This document shows, piece after piece, positions 53,950-64,000 of a DNA stretch of 64,000 nt; the stretch's first letter is position 1, and each line of letters starts with the position of its first letter. This DNA comes from Sweltsa coloradensis. Taxonomy: Eukaryota > Arthropoda > Insecta > Plecoptera > Chloroperlidae. The position numbers and the translations under genes are program-made. The stretch is from assembly GCA_024449915.1 (NCBI GenBank), contig JAMZAV010001293.1, positions 62,001 to 126,000 of the forward strand. Direction: 5' to 3'. A model generated the notes under the pieces. The model was not told where the DNA came from and did not search any database. It saw only the letters and a list, made by a program, of their open reading frames with translations.

Positions 53950-55019
53950 TATCGCAGTGGATGGTGAAAAATGAAAAAAATATGGACCATGGCTTAAATT
54001 TTAAAGAATGAAAGTTGGGATGCAGCGTGTGATATCTGCGTAATTCTTTAGACGTCCTGGAAAAGAAAGTTTATCTCATAGTATGCCTACCGAGTATATG
54101 CAATACGAAGTTTCTACATTATGCAATTACTGGGAACAAAAATTAAAATTTATCTGCAGAAAAATATCAGCTCATCAATAAAATAAATCCATTTTCTATT
54201 CAGGGCCCTTTACTTTAATATGTACGAAGTATTTGTCTTGATGATTTTAATAAAAATCTACATTAATGCACCCAAAGGGGGGCATTCTATTGTTTTACTT
54301 ATGATTAAATAGGATCTATACTATAGAAAACATTCCTAAAATTCAGTGGAATTCTCTTTTGTTGCGGGGTGGGGTGGGGGGAGGGGTAGCAATGCAATAT
54401 TATCGGTATAGAAAATTATAGACTTTGACGATTGACCGCCCGCCCTGGTACTATTTTGTTGCGACTGCACCCTGAAATTACATATACACGTTTATTATGC
54501 ATACTTTTACAAATGGGCGTTTAAAATGCTTCGATAAGTCGCCCACAAGTGCCCACTAGTTTAATTATTCAAAACCTTAGTGGCTGATTATGAAAAATTC
54601 CAACTCGCAACCTTCTCTGGTTTGGCCCGTGATTAGGGAGTTTTTCCCCCCTGAAACTAATGGCGAGCTCTGGGTCGTCGTCGGGGAACTTTCCCCTTCC
54701 CTTTGACTAACCTCCCCGACGGCGACGACAGTGGGCAACAGCAACACTGACGGATGATGACACAGACGAAGACGACCACGACGTGGGAGAACCCCTGCCC
54801 TCCCCATATGCTTGTGGCTGGTTTTGACCAGCACAGGCCTATCCACCCTTGTCCCCCAGCGTCACCCCTAACGTCCATCCCTTCGTCTCGATTAGCCAAG
54901 TTGGGTAAATATGAGACGTTAAGCAATATCCAATCAATTAGCTAATAGCTAATCGTGACGTTGCATATTGTGACCCGTGTTTCCCGCCAAACTACCGTTC
55001 CAGCTTTCAGCTTACTTTT

Positions 55020-57775
55020 TGGATGAGCAAAGCGAAAACTTTAATTTCACTGACCCCCATTTTTTTTTGGGGGGGGGGGGGGATTTTTGTATTTTTGTCT
55101 GCTTGTTCGAGATTTTACCGGGCAAACGGCATATGCGATCTTTATAAAAATTTTAGGGGACCTTCTAAATCTCTGAACGTAGACTTGCCACGTTTTTTTG
55201 GGTACGTCAATCAAATATTTGTTATGATTATCGTACTTTTACTATTTTTTTCGGTTTTTTAATGAGATATTTTCGTAATATTTTGGGAAACGGCTACTCG
55301 ATCTTGATGAAACTTTATGGGGAATATATATTAAATTATATATGCTATTATTGGATGAGCGTAGCAAGCGAAACGAAGATTCCATTTCTCTACACTGGAG
55401 AAAAAAATCCGGAAGTTTTTTTTCCTTTCTTTCTTTCTGTTTGTATTTTTGTATGTTTGTTAACACGATTCCGAATAAACACGATACTCCGATTGCGATG
55501 AAATTTTCTGGAGGCCTTTGAAATGTTTGAACTTAGCACGCCACGTTTTTTTTGCTCAATAGAAAAAATTATTTCTCGTGAAAATCGCAATATTTTCGTT
55601 TTTTATAGGATTTTTTACGTTTAAAAAAAAATCCCTTCGACTTTTAACACTACATGCTTTATTCAAGGTACTGATTTTTCTACAAGAACCAGAATTTTAT
55701 GAGTTAATTTAAACATCTGAAATTTGAGCACAATCGAAAAATTATATTTCATGAAAAATCGCAATTTTTACGATATTTTAACCGTTTTTCAAATTTCGAA
55801 GAAATTTTCTGGAGGCCTTCGAAATCTCTGAACTTAGAATGACACGTTTTGAGCGCAATCGAGAAATTATTTTTCGCGAAAATCGCAATTTTCAATTAAT
55901 CCCGTCAATAAGATCGTATATGACGTTTGGAGGGAAAAAATTGCGATGTCGCTGAAATTTTTGAAGAGAACCTTCCTTATATAATACTTCTTTAAAATAC
56001 TAAAACTCCCCTACAATCGGACTGGAGCTTCGGCCGCCATATTGGAAAATGGCGGTCAAAAGGTGTTTGTTACGAATTCTCCAAATTGGTTTGAGATAGA
56101 CAAAATATCTCAATGGCAAAATATTCCCATTTAATTCCTACAAAACAAGTGTCTTCTATAGTTTTTGTTAGGGGAAAAGGGTTTCGTCACAAAATCGTGG
56201 TTTATATGTTGCTCATTAGAGTACCAGCTTTTTTCCAAAATTTCACGCCCAGCATCAAACGATGCCCGGTAAATCCGTAAGAAATCGATTTAAATACAAA
56301 GGACTTTGTACGGGGTTCAGAAAGCTTCCATTAGTATTTAAAAAAATCAGGTCTGCGAAATCGAATTTTGCATGTACCCGGAATTTTGGTTTTTTTCCGG
56401 TTTTTGTCAATTCCTCAAAACTGCCCTTTTTTACTGTCCATTTTTTAAACACTAAATAGCATTGGAAAGGGAAAAATTCTTCCTACACACATTGAAATGA
56501 CTCAAATAATGATCCGATTACAACCAAAGTTTAAATCCAATATGGCGCTAATTCCTAATATCCACAACATCAAAGTGAATTATGTAAAAAAAAGAGTGTA
56601 AAAACAGCACAAAACAGTATTCATATTGTGAATATTAGGAATTAGCAGCCATATTGGATTTAAACTTTGGTTGTAATCAGATCATTATTAAGTTATTTCA
56701 ATGTGCGTAGAAAGAATTTTTCCTCCAATGCTATTTAGTGCTTAATAATGGACAGTAAAATATGGCCCTTTTTAGGAAATGGCCAACAATGGAAAAACCC
56801 AAATTCCGGGTAAATGCAAATCCGAATTTCGCAGAACTGTTTTTTAAAAAACTACTGGAAGCTTTCATGAACCCGTACAAAAGTTCTTTTGTATTTAAAT
56901 CGATTTCTTACGGATTTCCGGGCATTGTTTGATGCTGGGCGTGAAAATTTGGAAATTAGGGGGGGTACTCCACTAAGAAACATATAAACCACGATTTTGT
57001 GACGTAACCTTTGCCCCTACCAAAATTAAAGAAGACACCTGTTTTGTAGGGAATTCAATGGGGGAATATTTTTGCCATTGAGATATTTTGTCTATCTCAA
57101 AACAAATTTGGAGATATTCGATAACAAACACTTTTTGGCCGCCATTTTCCAATTTTGGCGGCCGGAAGCTCAGTCCGATTGTAGGGGAGTTTATTTATGT
57201 TGATAAGGATCCTTTAAAGGAAGGTCTCTGCGAAAATTCAGCACTTTCGCAATTTTTTCCTCCAAAAATTCTTATTTGCAGGATTAAATATTTTTCGATA
57301 AAAACATCTTCGACTTTAACACCTACATGCTTTACACGATTGTAATGACGTTTTCACAGAACCTTAATTTCATGAATTAATATTATCATCTGAAATTTGA
57401 GCGCAATTGAAAAATTATATTTCATGAAGATCGCAATTTTACGATATTTTCGATTTTTACCAAATTTCTTCTACTTATAACACCTACATGCTTTTTCCGA
57501 TGGTAATGATTTTTCATGGGCAATAAAAAAATTATTTCTTATAAAGATCACAAATTTTCGCTTTTTTGTTTTTACAAAATTTGTTCGACTTACATTGTAA
57601 TGTAGTGTGTAATGTAATGTGCGCCCCTGATCCTCATGTCGTCGTCGTAAAAATTAAAACATATTACCAAGCGTCTGTCGCAGGCTAAAGCAATGGGAAA
57701 ACGAAATCAATTTAAATACTATCTGCATAACACAGGGTAGCTTAAGCACCAATTACGCTCATCCAAACCCAACGC
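55020..57775 (+). mobile_element. family L elements, nested copies
   Basis: Left ends at 55,020 (GGATGAGCAAAGCG) and 55,352 (GGATGAGCGTAGCAAGCG), right end CCAATTACGCTCATCC at 57,750-57,766. Internal ~165-bp units are at 55,560-55,890 and 57,300-57,600. The middle is occupied by the foldback element at 56,005-57,192. Confidence 0.6.
56005..57192. mobile_element. foldback element with ~575-bp inverted arms
   Basis: The arms 56,005-56,580 and 56,620-57,192 mirror each other. Ends are ACTCCCCTACAATCGGACTG and its inverse, then GGCCGCCATATTGG, GATAGACAAAATATCTCAATGG, CACAAAATCGTGGTTTATATG, AAATCGATTTAAATAC, and near the centre AATATGGCGCTAATTCCTAATAT. A spacer of about 40 bp separates the arms. 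No coding capacity. It sits within family L sequence, so it is younger than that copy. Confidence 0.85.
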
Positions 57776-57807
57776 CCTGAAAACGCGTTTGCATGTATTA
57801 AAACCAT

Positions 57808-57990
57808 TTACATGTGGAAATATAAAAATTAACAGACGCCATTCAAAATTAAAAGCTTGGTCGATAAATTTTTTTAAACTTGGTTGTCGTACTGACTAAT
57901 CAAAACATAACCAATCCAAATCCATCGACCAAGCTTTTTAATTTTGAATGGAATGGCGTCTGTTAATTTTGATATTTCCACATGTAAATT
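57808..57990. mobile_element. hairpin MITE
   Basis: ACATGTGGAAATATAAAAATTAACAGACGCCATTC-type left arm and AAAGCTTGGTCGAT are mirrored by ATCGACCAAGCTTTTTAATTTTG and GGCGTCTGTTAATTTT on the right. The loop is about 60 bp. Confidence 0.75.
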
Positions 57991-60050
57991 CTCAATAAAT
58001 TTATTTAATATTTATGTTATTTTTTTTTTAATATATATTTTATTTCATAATTATAGTTAGATAATAATATGGATATTGATATATTATTAATTTATTATAC
58101 AATTAATAAATATTTTTATTATTTTAAACAAATAATGGGCTTGGCCACACTTCTAGATCTCACCACTTTAATGCAGTTGAGCCACTTGTATCTTCCTCGT
58201 TTTCGGCTTGGCCCCTTTTTTTGCAAGTTTTTGCATTTTTGTATGGTATTAAATAATACAACACTTTCAACTATTTAATCTGACAACGAAGATGTTTTAT
58301 TCACTTTATTTCTGTGATAGCACTGGAAAGTTTTAGAATAATCTCTGAATAGTGTATAAGGGCGAAGGGGTAAAAAAACAGAACAGCTGAAAAATATGCA
58401 TACATAGTTCGGGTTTTCACATGTTAGCCTATAGGTGCTCCTGGTTGTACATAAAATCTCAGCCAGGGCGCCGTCTTGGCCTCTAATTTAGTAGCAAGGC
58501 GCCCGCCCCGGCCCGCACGGGTTACGAATGCATCCCTGGATGAGATACTATATAATTGCGCGATGTGAATCGAACAGGTCAGTGCTTAGTTCGGGGTTCA
58601 ACAATAATTTTTTACCCTTTTACTGAATGGCAAATACTAGAATAAATCATTATAACATTAAATATATATTACGATTTTCAACACGATTCACGCATTTTGA
58701 AAGAAATAATCCAGAAGTTAATGTATTAAAACAAAAAATTACCAATTTTCTAATATCTTAGTTCTTTGCCTAAGGGTGGCACACTATTGTCTTGTCTTAC
58801 TTGTAAGTATTATACTGTACTATATAATACATGCATAAAAAGGCAGAAACATTATTATACTGGTGAATTATTGTGTGGGCGAGGCGAGGAGGAGGGGGGG
58901 GGGGGGGGAGGATTAGCAAATGAAATTTGCTATCAGTATTAACTTTGACAAAAATGACCGTACCATACTTTTTATTTGCGACAAAAAGATAATTATCAAC
59001 CTACGCACGCCAGCCCCACAATGTGCGCTAGTAACTTAAAAAATATATTAAATACAATAACACAATTCGGCAATATAATCAATTATTCAACGGATTATTG
59101 AACCCAAGGCGTACCGCAAATTGCCCCGCAAGAAACGTTTCGGGACGGGACCCCTAGGTAATGAGTCAAATCGATCACAACGAAATCATCAGTTTACTTT
59201 TAGGTAAAATTTCCCCCCATACCCATAAAATTATTTAATTGCTGTAAACTACTGGCTTAATTATAAGTACTGATTTCCGTGTAAAACTATTTACTCCCCC
59301 TCCCTTTGTACCTTTGGTCTTTTATTGGATTGGATCAACGTTGCTTTCGTAGGGGAAGACTTTCTTTTGACTAGGGAAAAAAAATACCTCGGGTTTTTTA
59401 AAATGGCTACTCCGATCCTGATGAAATTTTCAGAGGAAAATTTGAAATCTCTGAACCCTTTGACCGTCTCTTTTTTTGGGGACGATACAAAAATCTTATA
59501 AACATCGAAATCTTACTATTTTTTTATTTAAGTTGTTCACTCTAAAAGAATATCCGATCTTGGAGAAATTTTCAGGTTCAGGTCCAACATGTCGTTGATG
59601 TTTTAAAAATGCTTTTCATCGAAGAAATGTATGTACAGATAATTGTTCTGCTACGATTGCCACGGCTTTTGGTACAGCTGAGAAAATATTTTAACATGAA
59701 ATTTGCATTTTGACTTATTTAACCCCATTTCCAAACTATTTTTTCGTGTTATTCGCTCTGAAGAAGCTTTCGAAAGCTAGTAGGGTCCCAACATTTGCCA
59801 CCATTTTGAAATTGTTATTCGATGTTTAACAGTGTAATAAAAAAACTCAAGTAAAAATTTTTTTAAATAGAGAATGGGGATGCAAGTTGATGATTTAGTT
59901 GTTAAAATAAGTATTAAGTTTTCTTGTGTGTAAAAATAGACACAATTGAAATTGGATGACAATAAAAAAGATCTGTTCGTTTTGCGGACCGGGCCCTCTT
60001 ACACACCGAACCCCCACCTGCCTCCCGGGGGCGTCGGGTTCTCATTTACG
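57991..60050. other. no gene seen
   Basis: AT-rich DNA with a poly-G run (58,893-58,908). A fragment resembling family L body is at 59,400-59,600 (GGCTACTCCGATC, GATGAAATTTTCAG). Open frames are short and lack domains. Confidence 0.45.
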
Positions 60051-60054
60051 CCAC

Positions 60055-60240
60055 TGCATTAGACGAATGAGCGAGCCATGTGTTGAGAATCCATGTAACT
60101 TCCCTTTCCTCCCCCTACCTAAGGCTGGATCCAGCATGTATCTCGACTCTCTCCCCCCTAGCCTATCATATTAAATGCAAATGTTTCCGGGGACTCAACA
60201 TTGAACTCGTTTTACAATGACTTTGCGTTTTCCTTAAATC
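60055..60240. mobile_element. MITE M1, short copy
   Basis: TTAGACGAATGAGCGAGCCATGTGTTGAG at the left and CTCGTTTTACAATGACTTTGCG at the right are diverged M1 ends. The interior keeps CCCCCTACCTAAGGCT and CCTAGCCTATCAT. Confidence 0.65.
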
Positions 60241-60664
60241 TGCTAATACTAGCCTGTAGGCCTATAGGTTTTTTAATTGTTAAACCAATTATGAGTAATT
60301 AGGGTTAAGGTCAAAATTTGTATTTTTGAAATATATACGTAAAACGATTCATCTCTACTGCCACAATAATGTTATATGTTTGTCACAATGTGTAGATTGT
60401 AAGTAGATAGAGCAAAGTTTATAAGACACACTGGCAAAAGAGGTTATTGTTACAATGAGCCACAAGTTTTTAGTCTTTATCTGAATTTTTTGTACGTTTT
60501 TCATACACAGTTATATACCATCTTTATGCCATTATTGTCTTATGGTTTTAAACTAAGCTCTATTTAATTACTATTTATAACAACGAGAGAAAATAAAAAC
60601 ATTATTGTACAATAGAAATAAGACTCCGAACTATTCCCCCCCCATCCCCCCCCCCCAAAAAAAA

Positions 60665-61320
60665 AAAACGACTTTAAATTGATAGACGCTAAATTTACTT
60701 CATTTTAAGAGTTACTTTTTGTAACTTAATATTTTAAAATTAACCGTTATAGACTATGAAAAAATAATATATTTTCCCTATTTTTGGGAGAAAACCCGCT
60801 GTTTAATTTTCATATGCGCCTTATTGCACTATCAAGTCCCAATTTCAAAACGGCTTTTCAGATTCTCTTCATTTTTTTTATTAATTTCGTCATCTCTTTG
60901 TTCATATAGTGAACAAGTTTCGTAAGGTTTTGCGGAAGGGATTACAAGCTATGAATTTTTTTATTTGCCCCATAAAATTTGCCCCAACACTCAACTCAAT
61001 GGGTTAAATAAAAAAATTCATAACTTGTAAGTTGTAATCCCTTCCGCATAACCTTACGAAACTTGTTCACTGAATGAACAAAGAGATGACGAAATTAATT
61101 TAAAAAAATGAAGTAATCTTTAAAAGCCGTTTTGAAATTGGACTTTATAGGCCTAGTGCAATTAGGCGCAATATGCAAATTAAACAGCCGGTACGCCCCG
61201 GAAAAAAGGGACAATTATTTTGTTTTTTGTTTTTTTTCATAGCCTAATACATGTTCTTTCAATAATTATTTTCAAGAAGCAACTCTTTAATGAAGTCAAT
61301 TTAGCGTCCCAGAATGGCCT
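60665..61320. mobile_element. foldback element with ~300-bp arms
   Basis: Arms 60,665-60,975 and 60,995-61,320 are inverted copies: GACGCTAAATTTACTTCATT and GAAGTCAATTTAGCGTC at the ends, TGTTTAATTTTCATATG, AATTTCAAAACGGCTTTT, TCGTCATCTCTTTGTTCAT, CTTACGAAACTTGTTCA near the centre. No coding capacity. Confidence 0.8.
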
Positions 61321-62085
61321 TAAACTATTTGCTATCAATAAAACATTTTTTATTAAATATTACAATAAATATGTTTTAATTAAATACCATGGTTGTTAGG
61401 TTTTAAATTATAAAACGATTTTTCTAAATTCAATTATTAACATTTTTTATTTAGGGGATGATTGATACCCCACCCGATGGGGATTTAAGGGATTTTTTAT
61501 GGGTGATAAAGTGTTTTTGGTTCCCAAAGTAAGTCGTTTGAAAACGAATATCAGATGAAGAACCATTGAAGAAGAACTGTCTAGTCTCCGTAAACCCTTA
61601 TCTATGAATGGGTTTCCAAACTTTAATATGCAAAAGGCGTTTATACATAAACCTAAAGCGTAACTTATGTAACAACGGTTTGGGGATGAGACACCTAAGG
61701 CTCAGCTTACCTTCCAACATTTGGCGTAGGAACCCTTGGGTCCTGCAGAGGGATTAAACAAAGTGATTTAATTTATCTTTTTTTCAGTACATTTCCGTCG
61801 TGAATTGATATTATTTTTGAATGTCTAAAAGAGAACCAGCCCTTTATTCACAGACGTCTGACAAAATTTTTCAGCTTACGAGGAGCACTTTCATCCATCC
61901 TAGTTCGAATCCCGCGTAGATTTGACCCGTAGGCCCCAACTGCGGATAACCTTGGTACTAGAGCAACCAATAGTCATTAGGCTGACAGTGTCGCGCCTTC
62001 TCAGATGCCTACTTCAACTCTCCTAAGTCTAGCGGGTTGCATAGAGGAGTTTACGCAGGGTGCGTGAAACAGTGACGTTTCAAAA
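61321..62085. other. possible degenerate PLE linker at 61,555-61,690; otherwise nothing
   Basis: The plus strand reads EEELSSLRKPLSMNGFPNFN then QKAFIHKPK, resembling the PLE linker (LR..LLSNGF...I.RAFHK). No RT, nuclease or terminal hairpin is found nearby, so the assignment is weak. Confidence 0.3.
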
Positions 62086-62089
62086 ACAT

Positions 62090-62560
62090 CGTTTTGATCA
62101 TCACATCACCGAATATCAACTGCACACAATACCAACAACACCGAATTCACAGATGAAAAATGTTAAAGTATTTCAGAATTGGTCGTGTGGCATGCCCTGT
62201 CGTAAGACCGAAAGTTTCGGTGTTGTGGCACATACTGGATGGGTCGTAAGACCGAATTATTCGGTGTTGTGACACAGGTATCCACAGCACACAATTGCCA
62301 CAAGACCGAAGAATTCGGTGTTGTGGCCCTAGCAGGACGGGTCGTTCTTCACAAGTTACTTTAGATTTTACCGATTTTCGGTCTTGTGGCGATTGTGTGT
62401 TGTGGGTATTCGGTGATGTGGCCTATTCTGTGTTTGGACTCTGAAAATAAAATTATTCGGTCTTACGACCCATTCAGAAATACTTTAACATTTTTCAATT
62501 TGTGATTTCGGTGTTGTGGGTATTGTGTGCAGTGGATATTCGGTGATGTGGCCCCGACCC
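62090..62560. repeat. second CACAACACCGAA / TTCGGTGTTGTGG cluster
   Basis: Both orientations of the motifs from 51,805-52,240 recur: CATCACCGAATATCAACTGCAC, GTCGTAAGACCGAA, TTCGGTGTTGTGGC, TTCGGTGATGTGGCC. Internal symmetry about roughly 62,330 makes a loose palindrome. Confidence 0.75.
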
Positions 62561-63300
62561 TAATAGGATATCCGTATTCCATAAACAAAACAAAACAGTC
62601 ACTCAATTTTTTGCCTTTTCTGTCCCCTCGCCCAATCCTAATGTCACAAACACACCTTTCTATAACCCTCCGTCAGTCGGTAGATACTTCTTTTTGACGG
62701 GCTCTTTAGGATAACCTCGATTAGCTTTTGTTTTGGTGTTGTCATCTTCAAATCATTGTGCCCTCAACCTCATCCCCTACCCTCCAAAAAGGAAGTAAAA
62801 CTAGAGTAATTGTTAGAAAACCAAAACATCTTGTATGCTGTCCCAGGTAAAGCCGTGTTCTGACAGGTGCATTCCCTGGGAGTACACACAAAATAATCTA
62901 CTATCGTCATAGCACATATTTATCCTTGTGATTAAATAATGAGATGGACGCTTCATCAACAACACAATGGCAAACAACAATTTTAACAATTCTAATCAGA
63001 AAATGATATAATTTTATTGATGGGGTATTTTGAAGCAGTAGGGAATCGAAACCGTACTACCGACCCACGGGCCTAATATTTGTATAACTCGAACGTCGAA
63101 CGAACGGCCAGAACAAAACCAAACCCTCGAAAAGTAAACATTTGGTGCTTGTGAGTTGAGCAATCTGAAAGAATTGCTTAGCGCGCGATGTTTTTTTTCC
63201 TGCAATCGTCCGCGCTATTTTCGCGGTGGGCTATAAGAGTATAGGATTTGAATTACGCCTGAATACAACTCGTCATTAGGGGCGTATTTAGGCCTAGGCG
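62561..63300. other. no recognisable feature
   Basis: Unique sequence with only a 63-residue minus-strand open frame and no domain. Confidence 0.45.
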
Positions 63301-63945
63301 CACAAGGCGTGCCCCTAGAATCCCTCCAGCTAGCCCCCCCCCCCCTACTTCGAGCTAAGTGGCCCCAAATTTCCGTGAACTCAAAATATAGCACTCTTTA
63401 TGGACACCTTCAAAATAATCACTGAACTTAGGCTTGCCAAGCTTTTCGATAAATTTATTTCATATGAACATCTCATGACATGAAAAATTATTCATAAGTT
63501 CTTCGTTCTCTACCACCTACATGGCTACTCGGCTACTCCGATCGTAATAAAAGCTGTAGGAGACTTGAATTATCTCTAACCTAAGACCTGTGTATATTTG
63601 GGACCAATGGTAAGTAATATCAACGTAATATCTCTCTTGAACATCATTGTAAAGAGTTGTTAAAACTACTCGTTGAAATCTGCTATTTATTCACAGCCAG
63701 GTTGGTATGGTCATAAATATAGAGTTAGTTTATTGTGGTTTACCTGTCCCATAACGGGACAGCTAGGTTGGCTAGTATACGGTTATGGACATGCCCATAC
63801 CCTCTTTAGTATATAAGATAAACTCAATTTTGTATTAGTACTACATAAAAAAATCCATGATTACAATGGGGAAAAGAAGCCAATGTTGTATCATCATCAA
63901 TCATATCGGCTCAACGCACCAAATATACGTGCTTATCCAACAACG
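63301..63945 (+). repeat. diverged family L fragment
   Basis: GCTACTCCGATCG, a TGAACTTAGGCTTGCCA block and the end CACCAAATATACGTGCTTATCCAACAACGTGG correspond to the right half and right end of family L (compare 3900-3935). It is interrupted by unique sequence. Confidence 0.5.
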
Positions 63946-64000
63946 TGGCTGAAAAAACATTTGTAGTATGTTGTCCGGTTGTTCGGTTGTGTGAAGTCGA

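Larger units (their letters stand above)
52910..54985. mobile_element. possible ~2.1-kb element with repeat K as long inverted ends
   Basis: The left flank GACGTCACGATTAGGTG and repeat K (52,990-53,330, plus) are mirrored by repeat K inverted (54,575-54,965) and GCTAATCGTGACGTTGC. The interior includes a 141-codon minus-strand frame and nothing else. Arms diverge strongly, so two independent insertions remain possible. Confidence 0.45.

Overview
This is animal nuclear DNA, almost gene-free and made largely of transposable elements. No operon, ribosome-binding site or bacterial feature is visible. Short introns with GT/AG splice sites, tRNA-derived repeats, Penelope-like elements (PLEs), Ty3/Gypsy and non-LTR retrotransposons all point to a metazoan. 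The dense TAGGCCTA-type words around 18-24 kb and 29-32 kb remind me of marine deuterostome invertebrates such as echinoderms or hemichordates, but that placement is only a guess.

Layout. 0-4 kb: a tRNA-like composite repeat in inverted pairs, a short tandem array, and a repeat that starts GGATGAGCG. 4.1-11.8 kb and 14.7-17.5 kb: stacked, 5'-truncated PLE copies, mostly head-to-head minus/plus pairs sitting in (TA)n tracts. 13-14.3 kb: a foldback element. 17.49-28.93 kb: a nest in which a PLE copy is split by an inverted-repeat element; that element is itself split by a ~5.35-kb element with CAATTG-rich ends and by a complete-length Ty3/Gypsy element (two LTRs, target duplication CTTAG). 29-32 kb: a tandem composite of a MITE and a tRNA-like repeat. 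32.9-37.7 kb: a badly garbled non-LTR retrotransposon on the minus strand. 37.7-39.7 kb: a minus-strand Ty3/Gypsy pol remnant with a probable LTR. 39.7-49.05 kb: tRNA-like palindromes and at least seven PLE families, including the best-preserved reverse transcriptase (46,904-48,255) and GIY-YIG endonuclease regions. 49.1-50.1 kb: an element carrying a near-canonical hammerhead ribozyme. 51-64 kb: MITE fragments, foldbacks and two clusters of an unusual CACAACACCGAA motif.

Only two pieces look like spliced protein-coding exons: an animal haem peroxidase exon at 50,149-50,375 (minus), and an unidentified first coding exon at 21,595-21,730 (minus) that lies inside the CAATTG element.

How the parts work together. 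In PLEs the reverse transcriptase and the C-terminal GIY-YIG nuclease act in one protein that copies the RNA at a nicked site; terminal hammerhead ribozymes process the transcripts. Nearly every PLE family here ends in the same stem-loop followed by GAAACGTH, best read as hammerhead-derived. Most carry UUGA where an active ribozyme has CUGA. Many frame breaks are single-base indels or odd AAAACCC / GGGCCCAAATTT runs absent from sister copies, so part of the decay may be consensus error in the assembly.
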